This document shows positions 9,440-18,479 of a stretch of 64,000 bases of DNA, in pieces (within the stretch, counting starts at the first letter, position 1; each line of letters starts with the position of its first letter). Origin of the DNA: Streptomyces orinoci (lineage in GTDB: Bacteria; Actinomycetota; Actinomycetes; Streptomycetales; Streptomycetaceae); contig NZ_PHNC01000029.1 of assembly GCF_003121295.1 (NCBI RefSeq), forward strand, positions 558,001-622,000, read 5' to 3'. The notes under the pieces were generated by a model, which did no database searches, was not told the origin of the DNA, and saw only the letters and a list, made by a program, of their open reading frames with translations. The position numbers and the translations under genes are program-made.

Positions 9440-10570
9440 ATGGCCACCGAGGACCGGGACCGGCTCCAGGCCGTCGTCCAGGCCCTGCCCGCCGGTGCGG
9501 TGCTGCAGGGCCCGGCCGACGAGGTGCTGGCGGTCAACGACCGGTTCATCCGGATGTTCGACCTCGCCGGGCGCGTCGAGCTGTCCCCCGGCGCCCCCAT
9601 GGCCCCCCTGGTCCCGCTGGTCCGCGCCTTCTTCCCGCCCGACCCCGGCGGACCGCACTCCCCCGAGGAGATCCTGGCCCGCCGCCATGGACACCGGGTG
9701 GCCGAGATCCCGCTCACCGACGGCCGCACCATCCGCCGCGAGGTGGAGCCACTGCGCCAGGGAGACGCCTACCTGGGCGCGCTCTGGCTCTTCACCGATG
9801 TCACCGAACGGCGCCGCCGCGAGCACGACCTGGAACGCGACAACCGGGCGCTCACCGAGCTGGCCCGGCAGCGCAACGCCTTCACCGCCGCCGCCAGCCA
9901 TGAGCTGCGCACCCCGCTCACCACCGTGATCAGCTTCGCCGAGCTGCTCACCGACCCGGCCTTCGGCGCCCTCACCGCCGAGCAGCGCGGCTTTGTGGAC
10001 GCCATCCGGCGCAACGGCGAGCGGATGCAGCGCGTCATCTCCGACCTGCTGTTCACCACCCGGGCCCGGGCCACCGGCCTGGAGCTGGAATTCGGCACGG
10101 TGGACGTCCCGGCCATGCTCCAGGACGCGGTGCTGGAAGCCCTGTGCGCATCCCCGGTCTTCACCGTCCTGCACTGCTCCCCCGGCCCGCCGCTGCGCGG
10201 CGACCGGCACCGGCTGCACCATGTCCTGGGCAATCTGCTGGAGAACGCGGCCAAGTTCACCCCGCCGGACGGGCAGATCACGGTCACCGCCCGGCCGGGC
10301 CCCGAGCACTGGCTGATCGAGGTCGCCGACACCGGCATAGGCATCCCCGAGGACGTCCGCGACAAGATCTTCAACGGCTTCTACCGGGCGCCCAACGCCC
10401 GCACCGGCGGCTACCCCGGCACCGGCCTCGGGCTGGCCATCTGCCGCACGGTCGTCGAGCTGCACGGCGGCACGCTCTCGGTGAGCGGCGCGGAGGGCGA
10501 GGGCGCCGTCTTCACCATCCGGCTGCCCCTGGCGGGCCCGCCGCCCGAGCCGGAGGAGCCGCTGCCGTGA
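9440..10570 (+). CDS. PAS-domain sensor histidine kinase, cytosolic
   Basis: A 376-residue kinase with no membrane segment. An N-terminal PAS-like domain (about 1-125) ends in LWLFTDVTERRRREHDLE. It is followed by a HisKA dimerisation helix with the phospho-acceptor in AASHELRTPL (His154) and a HATPase domain with N-box NLLENAAKF (Asn269), G1 box DTGIGIP (Asp297) and G2 box GTGLGLAI. It should autophosphorylate and signal to the regulator encoded next, whose start overlaps its stop by four bases. A GTG at 9431 is an alternative start. The input is unknown; lack of membrane segments suggests an intracellular signal or a partner protein. Confidence 0.9.
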   Translation: MATEDRDRLQAVVQALPAGAVLQGPADEVLAVNDRFIRMFDLAGRVELSPGAPMAPLVPLVRAFFPPDPGGPHSPEEILARRHGHRVAEIPLTDGRTIRREVEPLRQGDAYLGALWLFTDVTERRRREHDLERDNRALTELARQRNAFTAAASHELRTPLTTVISFAELLTDPAFGALTAEQRGFVDAIRRNGERMQRVISDLLFTTRARATGLELEFGTVDVPAMLQDAVLEALCASPVFTVLHCSPGPPLRGDRHRLHHVLGNLLENAAKFTPPDGQITVTARPGPEHWLIEVADTGIGIPEDVRDKIFNGFYRAPNARTGGYPGTGLGLAICRTVVELHGGTLSVSGAEGEGAVFTIRLPLAGPPPEPEEPLP

Positions 10571-11256
10571 CCCGCGTCCTGCTGGTCGAGGACGACCCCG
10601 ACCTGGCGCTCGCCCTGCGCACCCTGCTGGACCGCGCCGGTCATGAGGTGGTACGCGCCGACAACGGACGGGAGGCGCTGCGCCTGCTGTTCGCCGAGCG
10701 GCCCGGGCTGCTCATCCTGGACATCGGGCTGCCCGAGCTGGACGGCTGGGAGGTCCTGGAACGCACCCGGGACCTCAGTGACCTGCCGGTCCTGCTGCTG
10801 ACCGCGCGTGGCGCGGAGACCGACCGGGTACGGGGCCTGCGCTCCGGCGCCGACGACTATCTGCCCAAGCCCTTCGGCAACGAGGAGCTGCTGGCCCGGG
10901 TGGAGGCCCTGCTACGGCGCAGCGCGCCCGGCCGCTTCGCCGGCGAATCCTTCGACACCGGCCTGCGGCTGGTGCCGGAACGGCGCTCGGCGGTCTGGCA
11001 GGGGCAGGAGGCGCGCCTCAGCGACATCGAGTACCGGCTGCTGCAGCTGCTGGTGCGCAACCGGGGGCGGGTGCTGACGACCGAGCAACTGCTCGACCGG
11101 GTCTGGGACGATCCGGATGGGACGGGGCGGGAGCGGGTGAAGTTTGCGGTGCTGCGGTTGCGCAGGAAGCTCCGCCAGGCGGCGGGCGACGAGGCCGCGG
11201 ACCCCCTGGAGGCCGTCCGCGGCCTCGGCTACCGCTACCGCGCGGCGGACGAATAG
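10567..11256 (+). CDS. OmpR-family response regulator
   Basis: 229 residues. The receiver domain has the acidic pocket VEDDPD, the phospho-acceptor Asp52 in LLILDIGLPELDGW, and the conserved Lys in DDYLPKPF. It is joined to a C-terminal winged-helix DNA-binding domain (LSDIEYRLLQLLVRNRG to VRGLGYRYR). The GTG start overlaps the kinase stop (GTGA), so the two proteins are translated as a pair. It probably regulates its own operon and perhaps the glycan genes that follow after a 546-base repeat-rich gap. Confidence 0.93.
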   Translation: MTRVLLVEDDPDLALALRTLLDRAGHEVVRADNGREALRLLFAERPGLLILDIGLPELDGWEVLERTRDLSDLPVLLLTARGAETDRVRGLRSGADDYLPKPFGNEELLARVEALLRRSAPGRFAGESFDTGLRLVPERRSAVWQGQEARLSDIEYRLLQLLVRNRGRVLTTEQLLDRVWDDPDGTGRERVKFAVLRLRRKLRQAAGDEAADPLEAVRGLGYRYRAADE

Positions 11257-11339
11257 GTTTCCGGTTGTGGGCAGTCGTTCCGCAGGGCGATGGGGGTGCC
11301 CCCGCGCCGTTCAGGCGTGGGGGAGGGTGGGCACAACCG

Positions 11340-11445
11340 CCACCGGGCCGTACCCGGCGACGAAACCGCGTCTGCCGACCACCGCTGCCGCTCGGGCGCG
11401 GACCGCCCGTGGCTGATCGCGCAGTTCCCCGCGCCCCTGACGGGG
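11340..11445 (+). repeat. Dispersed palindromic repeat, copy 1
   Basis: Copy of a roughly 100-base intergenic unit. It begins near CCCGGCGACGAAAC, passes through a variable middle (CTGCCG and CGGACC blocks), and ends in the core GCGCAGTTCCCCGCGCCCCT (11419-11438) followed by GACGGGGCG, which pairs with the core to form a hairpin. Confidence 0.75.
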
Positions 11446-11529
11446 CGGGGCCATGCGGGGCGGCAGCCCCGCAGAGAAACGGCGAAAGGGCGGGTCCGGG
11501 GCCCCCTTCCGCGGCAGCCACCCCCACCG

Positions 11530-11635
11530 GGCCGCACCCGGCGAGGAAACGGCGTCCGCCGACAGCCGTTGCCGTTCGGCCGCGGACCGTGCGTGGTTGC
11601 TCGCGCAGTTCCCCGCGCCCCTTACGGGGCGCACC
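11530..11635 (+). repeat. Dispersed palindromic repeat, copy 2
   Basis: Second copy in the same orientation, with the core at 11603-11622 followed by TACGGGGCGC. It shares the upstream block CACCCGGCGAGGAAACGGCG with the other long copies. Confidence 0.75.
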
Positions 11636-11802
11636 CCGCACCGCGGCCGGGCGGGCCCGAAGTCCCGGGGCGGAAGTCCCGGGCAGCCCCCCGCGGGGGA
11701 TCCGCAACCGTTGGGCAACCGACGCTCAGCCGGGTGCGCAACCGACGACCCGGAGGGTCGGAGCCGTACCCGGAACCCCGACGGCCCAGGAGCGCACCCC
11801 GC

Positions 11803-12921
11803 ATGCACCAGCCCACCCGCGTCGCCATAGTCCTCGGCACCCGCCCCGAGCTGGTCAAGCTCACCGACCTGATCCGCCTCCTGGGCCCGGCCGCCCACCT
11901 GGTCCACACCGGCCAGCACTACGACGAGGCCCTCTCCGGCCGCTTCCTGGACGAGCTCGGCCTCCCCGAGCCCACCTTCCTCACCGGCGTCGGCGGGCAG
12001 CCCCGCGCCGTGCAGATCTCCGCCGCCCTCGCCCAGCTCGACGAGCTGTTCACCGCCGAGCCCCCGGCGGCCGTGGTGGTCCAGGGCGACACCAACGCCG
12101 CCCTCTCCGGCGCGCTGGCCGCCAACGCCCGCGGCATCCCGCTGCTGCATGTGGAGGCCGGCCTGCGCAGCCATGACCGCGCCATGCCCGAGGAGCACAA
12201 CCGCGTCCTCATCGACCGCATCGCCGACGTTCTGTGCGCCGCCACCCCCGAGAACCGGGCCAACCTGCTGGCCGAGGGCATCGACGAGGCCCGGATCGCG
12301 GTCACCGGCAACACCGTGGTGGAGGCCGTCCGCAACCAGCTGCCCGCCCAGCCGGAGCGCACCGCCCTGCTCGCCCGGCACGGCCTGACCGCCGACTCCT
12401 ACCTCCTGGCCACCATCCACCGCCCGGAGAACACCGACTCCCCCGCCGCCCTGAGCGCCATCCTCACCGAACTGGCGGCGCTGGCCGAGGAGTTGCCCGT
12501 GCTTCTGCCGCTGCACCCGCGCACCCGGGCCCGTATCGAGGCCGCGGAGCTCACCCCGCTGCTCGCCCCGCTGAGCGTCACCGCCCCGCTGGGCTACTCC
12601 GAATTCCTGGCGCTGGCCCGGCACTCCGCCCTGCTGGTGTCCGACTCCGGCGGCATCCAGGAGGAGTGCACCGTACTGGGCCGCCCGCTGGTGGTGGTAC
12701 GGCGCTCCACCGAACGCCCCGAGGCCATGGCCGAGTTCGCCGACCTGGTGCCGCCCGGCCCGGAGATCGGCCGCGCCGCCCGCCGCCGGCTGGCCTCCGG
12801 CGCCGCCGGGCTGGCCCGCCTGGCCGCGCTGCCCAGCCCCTTCGGCGACGGCCTCGCCTCCGACCGCATCGTCGGCCTGCTCGCCCGGCTCACCACCCCG
12901 GCCCAGCCGGTCGCCGCCTGA
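11803..12921 (+). CDS. wecB: UDP-N-acetylglucosamine 2-epimerase, non-hydrolysing
   Basis: A 372-residue enzyme that interconverts UDP-GlcNAc and UDP-ManNAc. The family motifs appear in order: VLGTRPELVKL, HTGQHYDEAL, VQGDTNAAL, LHVEAGLRSHDRAMPEEHNR, ATIHRPENT and SDSGGIQEECTVLGRP. It is cytosolic. The ATG at 11803 gives the exact family N-terminus. The membrane glycosyltransferase gene starts 56 bases downstream on the same strand, so a ManNAc-type sugar is the likely donor for that enzyme. wecB is used by homology; the pathway here is not enterobacterial common antigen. Confidence 0.93.
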   Translation: MHQPTRVAIVLGTRPELVKLTDLIRLLGPAAHLVHTGQHYDEALSGRFLDELGLPEPTFLTGVGGQPRAVQISAALAQLDELFTAEPPAAVVVQGDTNAALSGALAANARGIPLLHVEAGLRSHDRAMPEEHNRVLIDRIADVLCAATPENRANLLAEGIDEARIAVTGNTVVEAVRNQLPAQPERTALLARHGLTADSYLLATIHRPENTDSPAALSAILTELAALAEELPVLLPLHPRTRARIEAAELTPLLAPLSVTAPLGYSEFLALARHSALLVSDSGGIQEECTVLGRPLVVVRRSTERPEAMAEFADLVPPGPEIGRAARRRLASGAAGLARLAALPSPFGDGLASDRIVGLLARLTTPAQPVAA

Positions 12922-12977
12922 TCCACCACCCCACCGCACCCAGCCCGACAGCCACTCAAACCCCAAGCGCACACTCC

Positions 12978-14342
12978 ATGTTCAATCACCCTGCCCTCCT
13001 CGCCTTCCCCTTCGCCCTCCTCGCCTGCTTCCTGCTCTACTGGGCCGGCGCCCGCCACGCCTACCTCCGCCGCCCCACCGCCACCCCCGGTGACCCCGGC
13101 GACTTCGGCTGGCACTTCTTCGTCCCCTGCCGGGACGAGGAGGCGGTGGTCGGCACCACCGTCGCCCGCCTGCGCGCCGACCACCCGCGCGCCCATGTCT
13201 GGGTCATCGACGACGACAGCGACGACCGCACCGGCGCCATCGTCGCCGAACTCGCCGAGGACGACCGCCGGGTGCATCTGGTCCGCCGGCACCGGCCCAA
13301 CGCCCGCCAGGGCAAGGGCGCCGCGCTCAACGCCGCCTATGACGAGCTCAACCAGTTCCTGGCCGGGGGTACCGACCGCGAGCGCGTGATCGTCTGTGTC
13401 ATCGACGCCGACGGGCAGCTGGACCCCAATGCGCTCAATATCGTCAGCGGCCCGGCCGGGTTCGCCGCGCCCGAGACCGGCGGCGTCCAGGTCAGCGTCC
13501 GGATGCGCAACACCGGCGATCCCCGCCCGCTCCCCGGGCACGGCCGCCTGCGCAATGCCTTCGCCCGGCTCCTGGTGCGCATGCAGGACATGGAGTTCTC
13601 CGTCTCCAACGCCGGAATGCAGTTGCTGCGCGGCCGCACCGGCTCGGTCGGCCTGGGCGGCAACGGCCAGTTCACCCGGCTCTCCGCGCTGGACCGGATA
13701 GCCGAGCACGAGCGCCGCCCGTGGAAGCACGGTGCACTGCTGGAGGACTACGAGCTGGGCCTGCACATGATCCTCGGCGGGGACCGGATAACCCACCTCA
13801 CCGACACCTGGGTCTCCCAGGAGGGCCTGCCACACACCCGCCGCTTTCTCACCCAGCGCACCCGCTGGGCCCAGGGCAATCTGCAGTGCGTCCGCTACGC
13901 CCCGCGCATCCTCGGCTCCCGCCACTACAGCGGCAAGGGCGTCCTGGAGACCCTCTACACCTTCCTCCAGCCGGTCGCCCACCTGGTCACCCTGGCGCTG
14001 TGCGCGGTGCTGTTCACCCTGCTCGGGCTGCACGCCGCCGAGGACGGCCCGGCCGAGGCGTTTTCCGGCATGATCGCCCTGTGGCCGCTGGTGCTGGTCC
14101 TGGCGGTGGTCTCCGTACTGCCCTTCGTCCTCTGGGGCCCGGTCTACCGGCGTGACCGCGCCGCCGACCGCTCACTGCTGACGGCTCTGCTGTGGGGAGT
14201 GGCACTGTGGCTGTACGCGTACCACCTCTTCCCGGTGTCGGCCCGCGGCTTCCTGCGGATGCTGCGCGGCCGCAATGGCTGGGCCAAGACCCGCCGCAAC
14301 GCGGAGCGCACCGGTTCCGGCCCGACCGCGATTGAGGCGTAA
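12978..14342 (+). CDS. Membrane glycosyltransferase, family GT2
   Basis: 454 residues. One N-terminal membrane segment (LLAFPFALLACFLLYWAGA), a cytosolic GT-A domain, and three to four C-terminal membrane segments. The catalytic acidic motifs are VIDDDSDD, VIDADGQLD and the ED of LLEDYELG; the processive-enzyme motif QxxRW is present as QRTRW. This architecture matches polymerising GT2 enzymes such as cellulose, hyaluronan and poly-GlcNAc synthases. The adjacent UDP-GlcNAc 2-epimerase suggests UDP-ManNAc or UDP-GlcNAc as donor. The product is not known. Confidence 0.88.
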   Translation: MFNHPALLAFPFALLACFLLYWAGARHAYLRRPTATPGDPGDFGWHFFVPCRDEEAVVGTTVARLRADHPRAHVWVIDDDSDDRTGAIVAELAEDDRRVHLVRRHRPNARQGKGAALNAAYDELNQFLAGGTDRERVIVCVIDADGQLDPNALNIVSGPAGFAAPETGGVQVSVRMRNTGDPRPLPGHGRLRNAFARLLVRMQDMEFSVSNAGMQLLRGRTGSVGLGGNGQFTRLSALDRIAEHERRPWKHGALLEDYELGLHMILGGDRITHLTDTWVSQEGLPHTRRFLTQRTRWAQGNLQCVRYAPRILGSRHYSGKGVLETLYTFLQPVAHLVTLALCAVLFTLLGLHAAEDGPAEAFSGMIALWPLVLVLAVVSVLPFVLWGPVYRRDRAADRSLLTALLWGVALWLYAYHLFPVSARGFLRMLRGRNGWAKTRRNAERTGSGPTAIEA

Positions 14343-14405
14343 GTCACAGCCAACTCGGGCAACCCCGGCTAGCGTTCCTCCCTCTCACCGCCGGTGACAG
14401 TTGTG

Positions 14406-14429
14406 CCCGGAACCAACAGGGGTTCCGGG
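14406..14429 (+). promoter_or_regulatory. Hairpin before the membrane protein gene
   Basis: A perfect 9-bp inverted repeat, CCCGGAACC and GGTTCCGGG, with a 6-base loop, lies between the GT2 gene and the next gene, 18 bases before its GTG start. It could be a weak terminator, an mRNA stabiliser or an attenuator; the sequence does not decide. Confidence 0.4.
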
Positions 14430-14447
14430 CGGTGGAACGGGAGCATT

Positions 14448-15671
14448 GTGCGGATACCGGTACTCAGCAATCGGATGCACTTGTTGCTGCTCACCGCATG
14501 GGCCCTGCTCTGGTTCATGGTGGTCGAGCCCAGTGGCGGATTCTCCTGGCACTACCTGCGCACCGGTGGCGAACTCATCTACCAGGGCGGCGCGTCGGGC
14601 GACGGCGGTCTCAACCTCTATGCCCGGCACCCCGAGTTGCAGATGGGCCCGATCAGCTTCCTGGTCGCCGGCCTGTTCAACCCCTTCCCCACCGAGGTCG
14701 GCCAGGTCATGGCCGAGGCCCTGATGTCCGCCCTGGGCCTGGTGATCCTGGTACTGGCCGGCCGCAGCGCCGCCATGCACTTCCTGGGCACCGGCACCAA
14801 CCACCAGCGGCTGCGCCAGCGGGTGCTGATCGCCGGACTGGCCTTTGTCCCCATGTGGACCGAGGTCGCCGTCCGCTTCGCCCACCTCGATGACGTCCTG
14901 GCGCTGTTCTGCACCGCCTGCGCCGTCTACTCCCTGACCCGCTGCAACGCCGCCGCCACCGGCATCTGGATGGCCCTCGCCCTGGACTCCAAGCCCACCG
15001 CGCTGGCCTTCCTCCCCCTGCTGCTGGCCCTGCCCAGGGAGCGCTGGCTGCGGGCCGGACTGTGGTGCGTGGGGCTGGTGGCCGCCGCGTGGCTGCCGTT
15101 CTTCCTGGTGGACGTGCACTCCTTCGCCGCCGCGAAGTTCACCATCCCCAACAGCCCGGCCTCCGCACTGCGCTGGCTGGGCGGCAACACCCCCGTGACC
15201 CCCGACTGGGCCCGCCCGGCCCAGGCCGCACTGGGCCTCAGCCTGGGCGCGGTGGCGGTCTGGCGCGGCCGCTGGGCCGCGGTGGTACTGCTGGGCGCCA
15301 ACGCCCGCATCCTGCTGGACCCCAGCGTCTACACCTACTACACGGCCTCGGTGCTGCTGGGCACCCTGGTGTGGGACGTCTGCGGGCAGCGGCGCCTGGT
15401 CCCGCTGTGGAGCTGGCTGGCGCTGACCGTGCTCTACGGCAGCGTGTTCCTGGTCCATGACGACCCCACCCGGGGCCTGATCCGCCTGGCCTTTGTGGCC
15501 GTCTCCACGGTCTATGTCCTGTTCTGGCCGCAACGCGACCGCCGGGGCCGCAACAGCCGCCGCTCCGTGGACCGGGTGGAGGAGCAGCCCCTGGAAGGCC
15601 CCTGGGGCCCCATGTGGGACCCGGGCCGCTCCCGCCCCTGGGAAGCGAGGCCCGTCAACCCGGCCCCGTAG
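14448..15671 (+). CDS. Polytopic membrane protein, GT-C/GT87-like
   Basis: A 407-residue protein with about ten hydrophobic segments spread from residue 10 to 365, and a basic, Pro-rich cytoplasmic tail. The pattern, including an acidic loop motif RFAHLDDVLALF and lengthy Trp/Pro-rich loops, resembles GT-C glycosyltransferases that use polyprenyl-phosphate sugars (GT87/DUF2029). I cannot confirm catalytic residues. The GTG at 14448 follows GGGAG at five bases. It is the third gene of the epimerase-glycosyltransferase run and may elongate or decorate the same glycan. Confidence 0.7.
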   Translation: MRIPVLSNRMHLLLLTAWALLWFMVVEPSGGFSWHYLRTGGELIYQGGASGDGGLNLYARHPELQMGPISFLVAGLFNPFPTEVGQVMAEALMSALGLVILVLAGRSAAMHFLGTGTNHQRLRQRVLIAGLAFVPMWTEVAVRFAHLDDVLALFCTACAVYSLTRCNAAATGIWMALALDSKPTALAFLPLLLALPRERWLRAGLWCVGLVAAAWLPFFLVDVHSFAAAKFTIPNSPASALRWLGGNTPVTPDWARPAQAALGLSLGAVAVWRGRWAAVVLLGANARILLDPSVYTYYTASVLLGTLVWDVCGQRRLVPLWSWLALTVLYGSVFLVHDDPTRGLIRLAFVAVSTVYVLFWPQRDRRGRNSRRSVDRVEEQPLEGPWGPMWDPGRSRPWEARPVNPAP

Positions 15672-15730
15672 GGGCCCGCAAGGGGCGCGGGTGCCCCGTA
15701 AGGGGCGCGGGGAACTGCGCGACCAGCCCA
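15655..15730 (-). repeat. Dispersed palindromic repeat, copy 3 (short)
   Basis: The core in reverse orientation, AGGGGCGCGGGGAACTGCGC, lies at 15701-15720. It is preceded by a partial second core at 15681-15690. It forms an inverted pair with copy 4. Confidence 0.7.
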
Positions 15731-15769
15731 CAACGACCCGCACTGTGCAGGCAACGGGGCGCTCCCCGG

Positions 15770-15835
15770 CCCCATTTCGACTGCGGGCCGCCCGTGGCTT
15801 CTCGCGCAGTTCCCCGCGCCCCTAACGGGGCGCCC
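15770..15835 (+). repeat. Dispersed palindromic repeat, copy 4 (short)
   Basis: Forward core at 15804-15823 followed by AACGGGGCGCC. With copy 3 it makes a large inverted repeat between two convergent genes, the membrane protein gene and valS, where it could act as a bidirectional terminator. Confidence 0.7.
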
Positions 15836-15857
15836 CAACCGGCCCAAAGCAGCCGTA

Positions 15858-18479
15858 TCAACCCTGCGGCAGCGCCGCCAGCTGAGCCGTGATCCGCGCG
15901 ATATCAGCCTCCGCAGCAGCCTTGCGCTGGCGAATCCCCTCAACCACCTTCTCCGGCGCCTTGCCCAGGAACTTCTCGTTCCCCAACTTCGCATCGGCCT
16001 GGGCCAGTTCCTTCTCGGCCAAGCCGAGATCCTTGGTCAACCGCTTCCGCTCCGCCGCGAAGTCGATCGCACCGGAGAGGTCCAGCTCCACCGTGGCGCC
16101 CGCCACCGGCAGGGTGGCCGTGGCGTGGAAGCCCTCCTCGGCCGGCTGGAGGCGCAGCAACTGCCGGATCGCGTCCTCATGCGCGGCCAGCGAGGTGCCC
16201 GCCAGGTCCAGCCGGGCCGGAACCCGCTGGCCCGGCTGCAGGCCCTGGTCGGACCGGAACCGCCGGACCTCGGTGATGACCCGCTGCAGTTCCTCGATCT
16301 CCCGCTCCGCGGCCGCGTCCCGGAAACCGGAGTCCTTCGGCCACTCCGCGATGACCACCGACTCCTTGCCGGTCAGGTTGGTCCACAGCGTCTCGGTGAC
16401 AAACGGAACCACCGGATGCAGCAGCCGCAGCAGCACATCCAGCACCTCGCCCAGCACCCGGCCGGAGACCCGCGCCTGCTCGCCGCCCGCCATAAAGGTG
16501 GTCTTGGACAGCTCGACATACCAGTCGAAGACCTCGTCCCAGGCGAAGTGGAACAGCGCGTCACTCAGCTTGGCGAACTGGTAGTCGTCATAGAGCGCAT
16601 CCACCTCCGCGACCACACTGTTCAGCCGCGAGAGGATCCACCGGTCGGTCGCCGACAGCCGCTCCACCGGCGGGAGTTCGCCCTCCACCGTGGCACCGTT
16701 CATCAGCGCAAAGCGGGTGGCGTTCCAGATCTTGTTGGCGAAGTTGCGCGAGCCCTGGACCCAGTCCTCGCCGATCGGCACATCCACACCCGGGTTGGCC
16801 CCACGCGCCAGCGTGAACCGCACCGCGTCCGAACCGTACTTGTCCATCCAGTCCAGCGGATTGACCGCGTTGCCAAAGGACTTGGACATCTTCTTGCCGA
16901 ACTGGTCGCGCACCATGCCGTGCAGGGCGATGGTGTGGAACGGCGGGGTGCCATCCATGGCGTACAGCCCGAACATCATCATCCGGACGACCCAGAAGAA
17001 GAGGATGTCGTAGCCGGTGACCAGCACCGAGTTCGGATAGAACTTCGCCAGGCTCTCGGTCTTCTCCGGCCAGCCCAGCGTGGAGAACGGCCACAGACCG
17101 CTGGAGAACCAGGTGTCCAGAACGTCCGTCTCCTGGCGCCAGCCCTCACCGCTCGGCGGCTCCTCGTCCGGACCGACGCAGACCATCTCGCCATTGGGCC
17201 CGTACCAGACCGGAATCCGGTGGCCCCACCACAACTGCCGGGAAATGCACCAGTCGTGGAGGTTGTCCACCCAGCCGAAGTAGCGGGACTCCATCTCCTT
17301 GGGGTGGATCTTCACCTCACCCTTGCGCACCGCCTCGCTGGCCGCCTGGGCCAGCGGCGCCACCTTGACCCACCACTGCATCGACAGCCGCGGCTCAATG
17401 GTGGTCTTGCACCGGGAGCAGTGGCCCACCGCATGGGTGTACGGCCGCTTCTCGGCCACGATCCGGCCCTCGGCCCGCAGCGCGCCGACGATCGCCGATC
17501 GCGCCTCGAACCGGTCCAGACCCTGGAACGGGCCGTGCGCCGTGATGACCCCATGGTCGTCCAGCACGGTCAGGCTGGGCAGGTCGTGCCGCCGCCCGAT
17601 CTCGAAGTCATTGGGGTCATGCGCCGGCGTCACCTTGACGGCACCCGTGCCGAACTCCGGGTCCACATGCTCGTCCGCGACCACCGGAATCCGCCGCCCG
17701 GTCAGCGGCAGCTCGATCTCGGTGCCGACCAGGTGCTTGTACCGCTCGTCCTCGGGGTGCACGGCGACCGCCGTGTCACCCAGCATGGTCTCGGCGCGGG
17801 TCGTGGCGACCACGATCTCCGCGTCCCCGCTGCCATAGCGGATGGAGACCAGCTCGCCGTCGTCGTCCTGGTACTCCACCTCGATGTCCGAGATGGCGGT
17901 CAGACAGCGCGGGCACCAGTTGACGATGCGCTCGGCGCGGTAGATCAGCTCGTCCTCGTAGAGCTTCTTGAAGATGGTGCGGACGGCCTTGGACAGGCCC
18001 TCGTCCATGGTGAACCGCTCGCGGCTCCAGTCCACCCCGTCACCGAGGCGGCGCATCTGCCCGGAGATCTGCCCGCCGGACTCGCCCTTCCACTGCCAGA
18101 CCCGCTCCACAAACGCCTCGCGGCCCAGGTCGTGCCGGGACTTGCCCTCCTTGGCCAGCTCCCGCTCCACCACGTTCTGGGTGGCGATGCCGGCGTGGTC
18201 CATGCCCGGCTGCCAGAGCACCTCAAAGCCCTGCATCCGCTTACGCCGGGTGAGGGCATCGATAAGCGTGTGCTCGAACGCGTGTCCGAGGTGCAGAGAG
18301 CCGGTGACATTCGGCGGCGGGATGACGATCGTGTACGGCTCCTTGGCGCTCTTGGCGTCCGCCTCGAAGTAGCCCCGCTCTACCCAGCGCTCGTACAGCG
18401 GCCCCTCTACTTCGGCCGGCGCGTACTGGGTCGGCAGTTCCGGGGCGCTGTTCTGCTGCTGCTGAGTGTTATCGGTCAC
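15858..18479 (-). CDS. valS: Valyl-tRNA synthetase
   Basis: An 873-residue class I synthetase that charges tRNA-Val. The HIGH-type motif is in PPNVTGSLHLGHAFEHT, the KMSKS motif is GKKMSKSFGNAVNP, the editing domain lies between them, and a C-terminal coiled coil is rich in Glu, Lys and Ala. I chose the GTG at 18479 (VTDNTQQQQ), which removes a basic extension. In related genomes folC follows directly; here a plus-strand block lies between the two. I see no T-box leader. Confidence 0.97.
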   Translation of the reverse strand: MTDNTQQQQNSAPELPTQYAPAEVEGPLYERWVERGYFEADAKSAKEPYTIVIPPPNVTGSLHLGHAFEHTLIDALTRRKRMQGFEVLWQPGMDHAGIATQNVVERELAKEGKSRHDLGREAFVERVWQWKGESGGQISGQMRRLGDGVDWSRERFTMDEGLSKAVRTIFKKLYEDELIYRAERIVNWCPRCLTAISDIEVEYQDDDGELVSIRYGSGDAEIVVATTRAETMLGDTAVAVHPEDERYKHLVGTEIELPLTGRRIPVVADEHVDPEFGTGAVKVTPAHDPNDFEIGRRHDLPSLTVLDDHGVITAHGPFQGLDRFEARSAIVGALRAEGRIVAEKRPYTHAVGHCSRCKTTIEPRLSMQWWVKVAPLAQAASEAVRKGEVKIHPKEMESRYFGWVDNLHDWCISRQLWWGHRIPVWYGPNGEMVCVGPDEEPPSGEGWRQETDVLDTWFSSGLWPFSTLGWPEKTESLAKFYPNSVLVTGYDILFFWVVRMMMFGLYAMDGTPPFHTIALHGMVRDQFGKKMSKSFGNAVNPLDWMDKYGSDAVRFTLARGANPGVDVPIGEDWVQGSRNFANKIWNATRFALMNGATVEGELPPVERLSATDRWILSRLNSVVAEVDALYDDYQFAKLSDALFHFAWDEVFDWYVELSKTTFMAGGEQARVSGRVLGEVLDVLLRLLHPVVPFVTETLWTNLTGKESVVIAEWPKDSGFRDAAAEREIEELQRVITEVRRFRSDQGLQPGQRVPARLDLAGTSLAAHEDAIRQLLRLQPAEEGFHATATLPVAGATVELDLSGAIDFAAERKRLTKDLGLAEKELAQADAKLGNEKFLGKAPEKVVEGIRQRKAAAEADIARITAQLAALPQG

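Larger units (their letters stand above)
11257..11802. other. Repeat-rich gap without genes (546 bases)
   Basis: No reading frame here has convincing coding character. The gap holds two copies of a dispersed repeat family, listed separately, and short GC-rich inverted repeats. A promoter for the epimerase gene may lie in the last 100 bases, but I cannot identify one. Confidence 0.6.

Noticed and set aside
9440..15671. Specialised-metabolite gene cluster
   Set aside because: There is no PKS, NRPS, terpene or RiPP enzyme; the genes fit surface glycan synthesis.
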